DNA from: Pseudomonadota bacterium
GTDB lineage: Bacteria; Pseudomonadota; Gammaproteobacteria; Burkholderiales; Burkholderiaceae_C
Reading direction: 5' to 3'
Assembly: GCA_023415035.1 (NCBI GenBank)
Contig: JAEZLX010000147.1
Location: forward strand, 1-21,705
DNA length: 21,705 bases
In this document: positions 8,390-15,451 of the stretch, one piece after another
Layout: each line of letters starts with the position of its first letter
Numbering within the stretch: the first letter of the stretch is position 1
Notes under the pieces: model-generated
The model's database searches: none
The model's input: only the letters and a program-made list of their open reading frames with translations
Told to the model about the DNA's origin: nothing
Position numbers and translations under genes: made by a program

Positions 8390-9403
8390 TCAGGCAACGG
8401 ATGCGGCAACGCGGTCAACTTCGGCCAGCCAGGCCTGGCGCTGCGCGTCGTCGATGAAACTGGCCTCGAAGCTGTTCTTTGCCAGCGCGACGATGTCCGC
8501 GCGCGCGAGCTGCAGCGCCTCGGCAGTCTGGACGAAGTTGGCGTTCATGTAGCCGCCGAAGTAGGCCGGATCGTCGGAATTGATGGTGACGCACAGACCC
8601 GCGTCGAGCATGGTCTTGAGCGGGTGGTCGCGCAGGTCGCGCACCACGCACAGCTTGAGGTTGGACAGCGGACAGACCGTCAGCGGCAGGCGCGTGCGGG
8701 CCAGCTCGGCCATCAGGCGCGGATCGCGGATGCTGGCCACGCCGTGGTCGATGCGGTCCACCTTGAGCAGGTCGATGGCCTGCCACATGTATTCGGGCGG
8801 CCCCTCCTCGCCCGCGTGCGCCACCACGCGCAGGCCGAGCTCGCGGCAGCGGGCGAACACGCGCTGGAACTTCTCGGGGGGGTGGCCGACCTCGCTCGAA
8901 TCCAGGCCCACGCCGACAAAGTGCTCACGGTATGGGAGCGCGGCTTCCAGCGTGGCGAAGGCATCCTCCTCGGACAGGTGGCGCAGGAAGCACAGGATGA
9001 GGGCCGAACTGACGCCCTGCTCCTGGCGCGCGCGGTGGCAGGCACCGGATAGGCCCTCGATCACACTGTCGATGGGCACGCCGCGCGCGGTGTGGGTCTG
9101 CGGGTCGAAGAAGATTTCGGTGTGCACGACGTTGTCGGCCTTGGCCCGCAGGAAGTAGGCCCAGGCCATGTCGTGGAAATCCTGCGGCTGCAGCAGCACG
9201 CTGGCGCCCGCGTAGTAGATGTCGAGGAAGCTCTGCAGGTCGGTGAAGGCGTACGCCGCCCGCAGCGCCTCGACATCGGGATAGGACAGCGCCACGCCGT
9301 TGCGCCTGGCCAGCCCGAAGATCAGCTCGGGCTCCAGTGAGCCCTCGATATGGATGTGAAGTTCGGCCTTGGGAATGACGCGGGCGAGTTCGACAGCGTT
9401 CAT
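8390..9403 (-). CDS. add: Adenosine deaminase-family enzyme, probably adenine deaminase
   Basis: The 337-residue TIM-barrel deaminase has H16 and H18 in ELHIHIEG, HAGEE with H196 and E199, DHG near 219-221, and D277 and D278 in NSDDPA. These are the zinc ligands and catalytic residues of the family. The stretch GLDSSEVGHPP at 166-176 differs from the GxDLAGDE-type loop of classical adenosine deaminases. As I recall the family, it matches the COG1816 enzymes of Pseudomonas type that act on adenine. Automatic pipelines usually name it adenosine deaminase. It would turn adenine into hypoxanthine, the next substrate for xanthine dehydrogenase. The start is supported by GGAGAGG 8 nt upstream. It lies 27 bp from the Rieske gene and 10 bp from guaD, forming one transcription unit. 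Confidence 0.9.
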   Translation of the reverse strand: MNAVELARVIPKAELHIHIEGSLEPELIFGLARRNGVALSYPDVEALRAAYAFTDLQSFLDIYYAGASVLLQPQDFHDMAWAYFLRAKADNVVHTEIFFDPQTHTARGVPIDSVIEGLSGACHRARQEQGVSSALILCFLRHLSEEDAFATLEAALPYREHFVGVGLDSSEVGHPPEKFQRVFARCRELGLRVVAHAGEEGPPEYMWQAIDLLKVDRIDHGVASIRDPRLMAELARTRLPLTVCPLSNLKLCVVRDLRDHPLKTMLDAGLCVTINSDDPAYFGGYMNANFVQTAEALQLARADIVALAKNSFEASFIDDAQRQAWLAEVDRVAASVA

Positions 9404-9430
9404 GTGGCGTGCCTCTCCGTGGCAGTTGTG

Positions 9431-10507
9431 TCAGCAGGTGCCGAGTGTGATGCCCAGCCGCGACAGGTAGCGCCGGTAGGCGCTGGACATGCGGTCGGCC
9501 GGACCGTGGACCTCGCGCACCTTCGGGTCGCGGCCGGTGGGCAGGCGCCGCGGGCGCTGCGACTCGACGATGGGCTGGTCCTGCGAGAACACGGTGTCCT
9601 GGAACGAGCGCAGTTCCTCGTCGCTGGCCGGGTCGCCCAGGGTGGCCATGGCGAACCAGGCCACGCAGCGCTCGTCGTCCTCGGGCTTGATGAACAGGGC
9701 GATGGCGTTGCTCACCGGGTCGCCCTCGGCGGCATCCTTGCGCAGGATGGCGGCATAGGGGTGAGGTACGTCGTAGCGGTAGGCGATCCAGGCACCGTCG
9801 GCGGCACCGGCATAGGCACGCGGCTGCCAGGCCCGGCATTCGCGGGCCACCAGGCCGCCCTCGCCCTCTTCCACCTTGCCGGTTTCGACCTGCGCGTGGG
9901 TACGCTCGCCGAGCCAGCCTTCGTGCACGAAGCCGAAATGGCTCAGGTCCAGGAAGTTCTCGACCAGGCGCGGCGCGCTGGTGGCCACATCGTACGGGCC
10001 GCACAGCACCTGGCGCCACCGGGGATCGGACCAGGGTGCAAATTCGGGCACGTCGGCCAGCGTGGACGGCACGCGCCCGCTCTCAGGCTGCTCAAGGCGC
10101 ACCCAGACCAGGCCATGCCGCTCCGTCGCCTCGAACACGGTGACACCATGCGAGACGGGTGGCTCGAACGCGGGGGACGCCGGCACATGCAGGCACCGGC
10201 CCGGTTTCACCGCTTCGCCCTGCTGGCTGGCAGCCACGTCACCGGCGAACTGCCAGCCGTGGTAGGGGCATTCCAGGCGCGAACCGCGCAAGTGGTTGAG
10301 CACGCGGCCCAGCGACAGGCGGGCACCCCGGTGCGGGCACTGGTCAGCCCAGGCATGCACCCTGGCCGCCCCCGTGTCGGCGCCATGCTCGTGCTCGCGC
10401 CAGAGCACAAGGGACTGCCCGAGCAACTCCACGCCCACCGGATCGTCACGCACCTGGGTGGAGGCGATCACCGGGTGCCAAAGCTGTCGTTCAATCATCG
10501 TGGTCAT
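9431..10507 (-). CDS. Rieske non-heme iron oxygenase, purine-associated (HpxD/NdmA-like)
   Basis: From the ATG at 10507 the product is 358 residues. The Rieske [2Fe-2S] ligands are C57 and H59 in CPHRGA and C80 and H83 in CPYHGW. The mononuclear iron site shows ENFLDLSHFGFVH with D187, H190 and H195, and a later FSQDQPIVESQ stretch. This layout, the WHPV start and the C-terminal motif recall the NdmA/NdmB methylxanthine demethylases and HpxD of Klebsiella purine catabolism; that is memory of the families, not a search. About 12 extra residues (about 91-102) sit after the Rieske motif where relatives run directly on. No reductase gene is nearby. The second ATG at 10498 has the better spacing from a weak GAGAAG. 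The gene leads the oxygenase-add-guaD unit, directly after a terminator. Confidence 0.85.
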   Translation of the reverse strand: MTTMIERQLWHPVIASTQVRDDPVGVELLGQSLVLWREHEHGADTGAARVHAWADQCPHRGARLSLGRVLNHLRGSRLECPYHGWQFAGDVAASQQGEAVKPGRCLHVPASPAFEPPVSHGVTVFEATERHGLVWVRLEQPESGRVPSTLADVPEFAPWSDPRWRQVLCGPYDVATSAPRLVENFLDLSHFGFVHEGWLGERTHAQVETGKVEEGEGGLVARECRAWQPRAYAGAADGAWIAYRYDVPHPYAAILRKDAAEGDPVSNAIALFIKPEDDERCVAWFAMATLGDPASDEELRSFQDTVFSQDQPIVESQRPRRLPTGRDPKVREVHGPADRMSSAYRRYLSRLGITLGTC

Positions 10508-10517
10508 CTTCTCACAG

Positions 10518-10546
10518 AAAAAAAAGCCGCTGCAATGCAGCGGCTT
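10518..10546 (-). terminator. Strong intrinsic terminator between the binding-protein gene and the Rieske gene
   Basis: There is a perfect 10-bp stem (10524-10533 with 10537-10546) and a 3-nt loop. On the minus strand it is followed by eight T's (10518-10525). It would end transcripts of the ABC importer operon. Oddly it lies only 10 bp before the Rieske start, leaving no room for a promoter between them. Confidence 0.88.
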
Positions 10547-10577
10547 CCACAGACCGATTCCGCCACGCTGCCCTGTC

Positions 10578-10709
10578 GCCGGCACGGCGAATTCACCCAT
10601 ATGCCGGCTTCGGGCAACCACGGCACCGGCTTTGCCGGGCCGCAGGGCGCGGCCCCCTTCAGGCGCCCGAAGGGCGTGTGCCAGAGCGGGGGCGGCCGCC
10701 ACAGGCGGC
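10578..10709. other. Highly structured region between the importer and the Rieske gene
   Basis: No gene is supported between 10547 and 10720. The stretch holds a chain of perfect hairpins: GCCGCC/GGCGGC (10695-10709), CGCCC/GGGCG (10664-10676), GGCCGC/GCGGCC (10638-10654), CCGGC/GCCGG (10626-10638), and a 7-bp stem at 10578-10584 with 10602-10608. The last contains CATATG (10598-10603), the same core seen in the lysR-xdhA dyad. The region may be a processed 3' end of the importer mRNA, a small RNA, or the promoter region of the Rieske unit. High GC makes chance stems common, so weight is moderate. Confidence 0.4.
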
Positions 10710-10720
10710 GCAGGGCGGTC

Positions 10721-11872
10721 TTAGTTCGGCAGTTTGCCTTCCACGCCCTTGACGTAGAAATTGATGCCGCCCAGGAAGGCATCGTCGGCGACCACGCCGT
10801 CAGCCAGCACTTCCTTGCCATTCTGGTCCAGGATCGGGCCCTTCCAGATGGCGAAGGAACCATCCTTCAGGCCGGCCTTGACTTCATCGACCTTGGCCTT
10901 GACTTCGGCGGGCACGTCTTCGGCGATCGACACCAGATCGATCGTGCCTTCCTTGTGGCCCCACCAGGAGCCAGTGTTGCCTTGCCAGGTGCCGTCCAGC
11001 GCTTCGGCCACGGCCTTCTTGTAGTACGGCGCCCAGTTGATGATGGACGAACCCAGGTGTGCCTTGGGACCGTAGGCGGTCATGTCCGAATCCCAGCCGA
11101 AGCCGCGCTTGCCCATCTTCTCGGCGGTTTGCAGCACGGCGGACGAGTCGGTGTTCTGCATCAGGATGTCGGCGCCGCCGTTGATCAGCGAGGTGGCCGC
11201 TTCGGTTTCCTTTGGCGGATCGAACCAGGCGTTGACCCAGACCACCTTGGTCTTGATGTTGGGGTTCATCGACTGGGCACCCAGCGTGAAGCTGTTGATG
11301 TTGCGGATCACTTCGGGGATCGGCACCGAGGCCACCACGCCCAGCGTGTTGGACTTGGTCATGGCACCGGCGATCACGCCAGCCATGTAGGCACCTTCGT
11401 AGGTGCGGCTGTCATAGGTGCGCATGTTGTCGGCCTGCTTGTAGCCGGTGGCGTGTTCGAACTTCACGTCCTTGAAGTCGGCCGCGACCTTGAGCATCGG
11501 CTCCATGTAGCCGAAGGTGGTGCCGAACACCATCTTGTTGCCCTGGGCGGCCAGGTCACGCAGCACACGCTCGGCGTCGGCGCCCTCGGGCACGCTCTCG
11601 ACGTAGCTGGTGACGATCTTGTCGCCGAATTCGGCTTCGAGTTCCTTGCGGGCGTTGTCGTGGGCAAAGGTCCAGCCGCCGTCACCGACAGGCCCGACAT
11701 AGGCAAACGCCACCTTCAGGGGCTCGGACTTCGGCGCTTCGGCAACGGGAGCCGCTTCGGGGGCCGGTGCCGGCGCGGGCTCGTCTTTCTTGCCGCAGCC
11801 GATCAGGGCCGCACTCGCCACGGCCGTCAGGGCCGCGAGCTTCATGAGGGAGCGCTTGTTCAGGTCTGTCAT
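10721..11872 (-). CDS. BMP-family ABC transporter substrate-binding lipoprotein (PnrA-like)
   Basis: The 383-residue precursor has a lipoprotein signal with a LIGC lipobox, the lipidated Cys at residue 26, then a Pro/Ala/Glu linker to about 51. The mature part starts KVAFAYVGPVGDGGWTFAHD, typical of the BMP/PnrA fold that binds purine nucleosides or related ligands in the periplasm. Later stretches such as GVIAGAMTKSNTLGVV and QNTDSSAVLQTAEK are also family-like. It feeds the two permeases encoded upstream in the same direction. The start has AAGAGGT 4 nt upstream. In the context of adenine, guanine and xanthine enzymes the ligand is likely a purine base or nucleoside; that is inference. A hairpin-rich stretch and a terminator follow. 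Confidence 0.93.
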   Translation of the reverse strand: MTDLNKRSLMKLAALTAVASAALIGCGKKDEPAPAPAPEAAPVAEAPKSEPLKVAFAYVGPVGDGGWTFAHDNARKELEAEFGDKIVTSYVESVPEGADAERVLRDLAAQGNKMVFGTTFGYMEPMLKVAADFKDVKFEHATGYKQADNMRTYDSRTYEGAYMAGVIAGAMTKSNTLGVVASVPIPEVIRNINSFTLGAQSMNPNIKTKVVWVNAWFDPPKETEAATSLINGGADILMQNTDSSAVLQTAEKMGKRGFGWDSDMTAYGPKAHLGSSIINWAPYYKKAVAEALDGTWQGNTGSWWGHKEGTIDLVSIAEDVPAEVKAKVDEVKAGLKDGSFAIWKGPILDQNGKEVLADGVVADDAFLGGINFYVKGVEGKLPN

Positions 11873-11902
11873 GGAAACCTCTTGGTGGGTTGAAAAATGA
11901 AA

Positions 11903-12823
11903 TTATGAACCCGGGTAGAACGGTTTGCCGATCGAAGCCGGCATATTGACGCGAATCCACGTCGGGTTGCGGGAAATCAGCACGAGCACGACCACGGTGG
12001 CCACGTAGGGCATCATCGTCAGGAACTGGCTGGGGATGTTCACCCCCATGCCCTGGAGATGGAACTGGAGCATGGTCACACCGCCGAACAGGTAGGCACC
12101 AAGCAAGACACGTGCCGGGCGCCAGGTGGCGAACGTGGTCAGGGCCAGCGCGATCCACCCCTTGCCGGCGATCATGCCCTCGACCCACAGCGGGGTGTAG
12201 ACGGTGGAAACATAGGCGCCGGCCAGGCCGCAGAGCGCGCCACCGGCCACCACGGCCAGCAGGCGGATGCGCCGCACCGGGTAACCCAGCGCGTGCGCCG
12301 ACTCCGGGCTCTCGCCCACGCTGCGCAGCACCAGCCCGGCGCGGGTGCGCCACAGGAACCAGACCATGGCCAGCACCAGGCCGACGCAGACATAGACCAT
12401 GGGATGGTGGCGGAAGAAGGCCGGTCCGATGAAGGGGATGTCGCCCAGCAGCGGCACGACGAAGCTGGCCTGCTCGGGCAGCTTTTCCTGCACGTAGCCA
12501 GTGCCGGCGAAGGCCGAGAAACCCCCGCCGAACAGTGAAAGGGCCAGGCCGGTGGCGTACTGGTTGGTGTTGAGCCAGATCACGAGCACGCCGAAGACGG
12601 CGGCCAGAACGGCTCCCGCGGCCATGCCGGCGGCAAAGCCCGCCATGGTGCTGCCGGTGTGCACCACGGTGGCAAAGCCGGCCAGCGCGGCGCACAGCAT
12701 CATGCCCTCGGCCCCCAGGTTGACGACGCCGGCCTTTTCGTTGATGAGCAGGCCCAGCGACGCGATGGCCAGCACGGTGCCGGCGTTGAGCGAAGCTGCG
12801 ATCAGCAATGCGGTCGATTCCAT
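11903..12823 (-). CDS. ABC transporter permease (BPD_transp_2; second subunit of the BMP importer)
   Basis: The product is 306 residues and strongly hydrophobic, with about eight to nine membrane segments. Features of the nucleoside-type permease are visible: NEKAGVVNLGAEGMM near 28-42, and ESPESAHALGYPV near 190-202, the cytoplasmic loop that couples to the ATPase. It resembles YufQ/NupQ-type subunits of bacterial nucleoside importers. It forms a heterodimer with the 352-residue permease encoded 15 bp upstream, and is followed 30 bp downstream by the binding-protein gene. A GAGAGGGAG stretch lies just upstream of the ATG at 12823. Substrate is inferred from the neighbours only. Confidence 0.93.
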   Translation of the reverse strand: MESTALLIAASLNAGTVLAIASLGLLINEKAGVVNLGAEGMMLCAALAGFATVVHTGSTMAGFAAGMAAGAVLAAVFGVLVIWLNTNQYATGLALSLFGGGFSAFAGTGYVQEKLPEQASFVVPLLGDIPFIGPAFFRHHPMVYVCVGLVLAMVWFLWRTRAGLVLRSVGESPESAHALGYPVRRIRLLAVVAGGALCGLAGAYVSTVYTPLWVEGMIAGKGWIALALTTFATWRPARVLLGAYLFGGVTMLQFHLQGMGVNIPSQFLTMMPYVATVVVLVLISRNPTWIRVNMPASIGKPFYPGS

Positions 12824-12838
12824 GTCAGCAGCTCCCTC

Positions 12839-13897
12839 TCACTTCTTCTTCCAGACCACGCGGTAGGCGATCAGGGTGTCGCAGGCCAGCAGCGCGAACA
12901 GCAGCAGCCCCTGGAACACGCCGTTGATGGACTTGGGCAGCCCCATTCGGGACTGCGCCAGCTCGCCACCGATGTAGAACATGCTCATGAGGATGGCCGA
13001 GAACACGATGCCCACCGGGTGCAGGCGGCCGACAAAGGCCACGATGATGGCCGCGAAGCCGTAGCCCGCCGGCACATAGGGGGTGAGCTGCCCGATGGGG
13101 CCGGCCACCTCCAGCGCGCCGGCCAGTCCGGCCATGCCGCCGGAGGTCAGCAGGGCCACCCACAGCGCGCGCCGCGACGAGAAGCCCGCGTAGCGCGCCG
13201 CCGCCGGCGCCAGGCCGCCAACCTGCTGGGCATAGCCCGCGTAGGTGCGGAACAGGAACAGCCAGATCGCCACCACGCCGCCCAGCGCCAGCAGCAGACC
13301 GATGTTCACGCGCGATCCCTGCATCAGGCGCGGGATCTGCGTCACCGACTCGAAGGTCTTGGTCTGCGGGAAGTTGTAGCCCATGGGGTCCTTCCAGGGG
13401 CCGTAGACCAGGTAGTTGAGCACCTGCACCGCCACATAGACCAGCATCAGGCTGACCAGGATCTCGTTGGCATTGAAGCGGTCACGCAGCAGCGCCGTGA
13501 TGCCGGCCCAGAGCATGCCACCGAGCACCCCGGCAAGGAGGATGGCGGGCACGATCCAGGGGCCGGTTTCCTTGGACGCGGTGAGCGCCACGCCGGCGGC
13601 CATCACCGCGCCGATCAGGTACTGGCCCTCGGCGCCGATGTTCCAGACGTTGGATCGGAAACACACCGCCAGACCCAGCGCGATGAGCAGCAGCGGCGTG
13701 GCCTTGACCATCAGCTCCGCAATGGCATAGGTGTTTTTGACCGGTTCCCAGAAAAAGACCTGCAGGCCGCGAACCGGATCCTTGCCCAGCATGGCGAACA
13801 GGATCACGCCGATGACGATGGTGATCGCAAGTGCCAGCACCGGCGACGCCAGGCTCCAGACCTTCGAAGGCTGGGGCCGTACTTCAAGCCGCAGCAT
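12839..13897 (-). CDS. ABC transporter permease (BPD_transp_2; first subunit of the BMP importer)
   Basis: The 352-residue membrane protein has an N-terminal cytoplasmic stretch, then about nine to ten hydrophobic segments. The motif VCFRSNVWNIGAEGQYLIG near 78-96 is the hallmark of the YufP/NupP-type subunit. The coupling loop reads GGLAPAAARYAGFSSRR near 225-241, and the C-terminus ends in lysines, inside by the positive-inside rule. Its ATG at 13897 overlaps the end of the ATPase gene by 14 bp, which points to translational coupling. If the ATPase frameshift is real, coupling would be weakened, because ribosomes in the upstream frame run past this start and stop only at 13804. Confidence 0.93.
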   Translation of the reverse strand: MLRLEVRPQPSKVWSLASPVLALAITIVIGVILFAMLGKDPVRGLQVFFWEPVKNTYAIAELMVKATPLLLIALGLAVCFRSNVWNIGAEGQYLIGAVMAAGVALTASKETGPWIVPAILLAGVLGGMLWAGITALLRDRFNANEILVSLMLVYVAVQVLNYLVYGPWKDPMGYNFPQTKTFESVTQIPRLMQGSRVNIGLLLALGGVVAIWLFLFRTYAGYAQQVGGLAPAAARYAGFSSRRALWVALLTSGGMAGLAGALEVAGPIGQLTPYVPAGYGFAAIIVAFVGRLHPVGIVFSAILMSMFYIGGELAQSRMGLPKSINGVFQGLLLFALLACDTLIAYRVVWKKK

Positions 13898-15429
13898 GGG
13901 CGACCTCCTCGTTGTTGTTCTTGCTGTTGCCGGCCCCGTCCCACAGACCCGACATCCATTCGCCGATGCGCTCGACGGTGGCTTCGGTGCGGGCCAGGCT
14001 GGGCGAGAGGCGCCCCTTGGCGATCACGTGCAGCCGGTCGCTGATCTCGAACAGCTCGTCCAACTCTTCGCTGACGACCAGCACGGCGCAACCCGCGTCG
14101 CGCAGCGCCAGGATCTCGCCGCGAATCTGTGCCGAGGCCCCCACGTCCACGCCCCAGGTGGGCTGGCTGACGATCAGCAGCCTGGGCCTGGCCTCGATCT
14201 CGCGGCCGACGATGAATTTCTGCAGGTTGCCGCCCGAGAGCGACTTGGCCGCCGCGCCCGGCCCGTTGGCCTTGACCTGGTAGCGCGAGATGATGTCGGC
14301 GGCCTGCGCCTTGAGCTGGCCCAGGCGCAGCCAGCCGGCGGCCCCCACGGCGTCGCGCCGGGTGAGCAGCAGGTTCTGCGCCAGCGACAGCGTGGGCACG
14401 GCCCCGCGCCCCAGGCGTTCCTCGGGCACGAAATGCAGGCCGAGCGCGCGCCGGCGCCCCGGGCTCATGCGGGCGATGTCCTGCCCCGACATGCGGATGC
14501 TGCCGGCCGGCGCGCGCCGGTCCTCGCCCGAGAGCGCGCAGCAGCTCGCCCTGGCCGTTGCCCGACACGCCGGCAATGCCGACCACCTCGCCGGCGCGCA
14601 CCTGCAGCGCGATGCGCTCCAGGGCGGTGCCGAAGGGGTCCTCGCTGGCCAGCGAGAGACCGGCGACCTCGAGCACCGAAGCGCCGGGCTGGCGCTCGTG
14701 CGCCTCCAGCGTGGGCGGCTCGGCACCGATCATCATGCGCGAGAGCGAGGCGTTGCTTTCCTGGCGCGGGTCGCACATGCCCGTGACCTTGCCGCCGCGC
14801 ATGACGGTGCAGGCGGTGCACAGCTCGCGGATCTCGTGCAGCTTGTGGCTGATGTAGAGGATGCTGCAGCCCTGCGCGGCCAGCTGGCGCAGCACGACGA
14901 ACAGCTTCTCGACCGCCTGCGGGGTGAGCACCGAGGTCGGCTCGTCCAGGATCAGCAGCTGCGGATTGGTCAGCAGGGCCCGGATGATTTCCACGCGCTG
15001 CATCTCGCCCACCGACAGTGTGTGCACCGGGCGGGCGGGGTCGATATCCAGGCCGTATTCGGCCGCCTTGGCGGCGATGCTGGCGGTCACCTCGGCCAGC
15101 TTGAGCGACTTGTCCAGCCCGAGCCAGACGTTTTCGGCCACGGTGAGGGTGTCGAACAGGCTGAAGTGCTGGAACACCATGCTGATGCCCAGCGCGCGCG
15201 CCTCCTGCGGGTTGCGCACGTGGACCGGCCGGCCGTTGAACAGGATCTCGCCCTCGTCGGGCTTGACCGATCCGTAGATGATCTTCATCAGCGTGGACTT
15301 GCCTGCACCGTTCTCGCCCAGCACGGCGTGAATTTCGCCGGGCGCGACGGTCAGCGAGACCTCGCTGTTGGCCACCACGCCCGGATAGCGCTTGGTGATG
15401 CCCGTCAGTTGCAGTCGGGGTGTGGTCAA
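13884..15429 (-). pseudogene. ABC transporter ATP-binding protein (duplicated ATPase, BMP/sugar type), frameshifted
   Basis: It should be a protein of about 515 residues with two ATPase domains, powering the BMP importer. Domain one has GENGAGKS at 38-45, a Q loop at Q87, LSVGEMQR at 138-145 and LLILDEPT at 158-165. Domain two has the usual degenerate Walker A (GVSGNGQGE), LSGGNLQKF and a SQPTWGVD Walker B variant. The reading frame changes at the GCGCGC run 14534-14539. Up to Leu300 one frame is family-like; beyond it another frame is, starting SGEDRRAPAG. Loss of one GC pair (or gain of one base) explains it, and both halves are otherwise intact, so a recent mutation or a sequencing error is likely. 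The TTG start at 15429 is chosen for GGAGGAG 6 nt upstream; a GTG at 15447 is upstream of that site. Confidence 0.85.
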
Positions 15430-15435
15430 AAGTTT

Positions 15436-15442
15436 CTCCTCC
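15436..15442 (-). promoter_or_regulatory. Ribosome binding site that fixes the ATPase start
   Basis: GGAGGAG on the minus strand lies 6 nt before the TTG at 15429. The only other in-frame start, GTG at 15447, would put this strong site inside the coding region. It is the best Shine-Dalgarno sequence in the window and lies just after the lysR stop. Confidence 0.7.
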
Positions 15443-15451
15443 GGCACGTGC

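Noticed and set aside
10556..10577. Stretch on the minus strand reading GTGGCGGAATCGGT, like the D-arm of tRNA-Leu
   Set aside because: No acceptor stem, anticodon arm or T-arm can be formed around it; a chance match or at most a fragment.
10508..10702. N-terminal extension of the Rieske protein by about 65 residues
   Set aside because: The frame stays open through the terminator hairpin and T-run but the extra text resembles nothing in the family, and WHPV normally lies near the N-terminus.
9350..11893. 847-codon open frame on the plus strand across the purine deaminase, Rieske and binding-protein genes
   Set aside because: It lies opposite three genes with clear motifs, has no family-like sequence and is rich in H, G, A and R, as expected for an antisense frame in GC-rich DNA.
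12659..14044. 461-codon plus-strand frame opposite the two permeases
   Set aside because: Low-complexity H/Q/D/R-rich text opposite well-defined membrane proteins; a shadow of codon bias.
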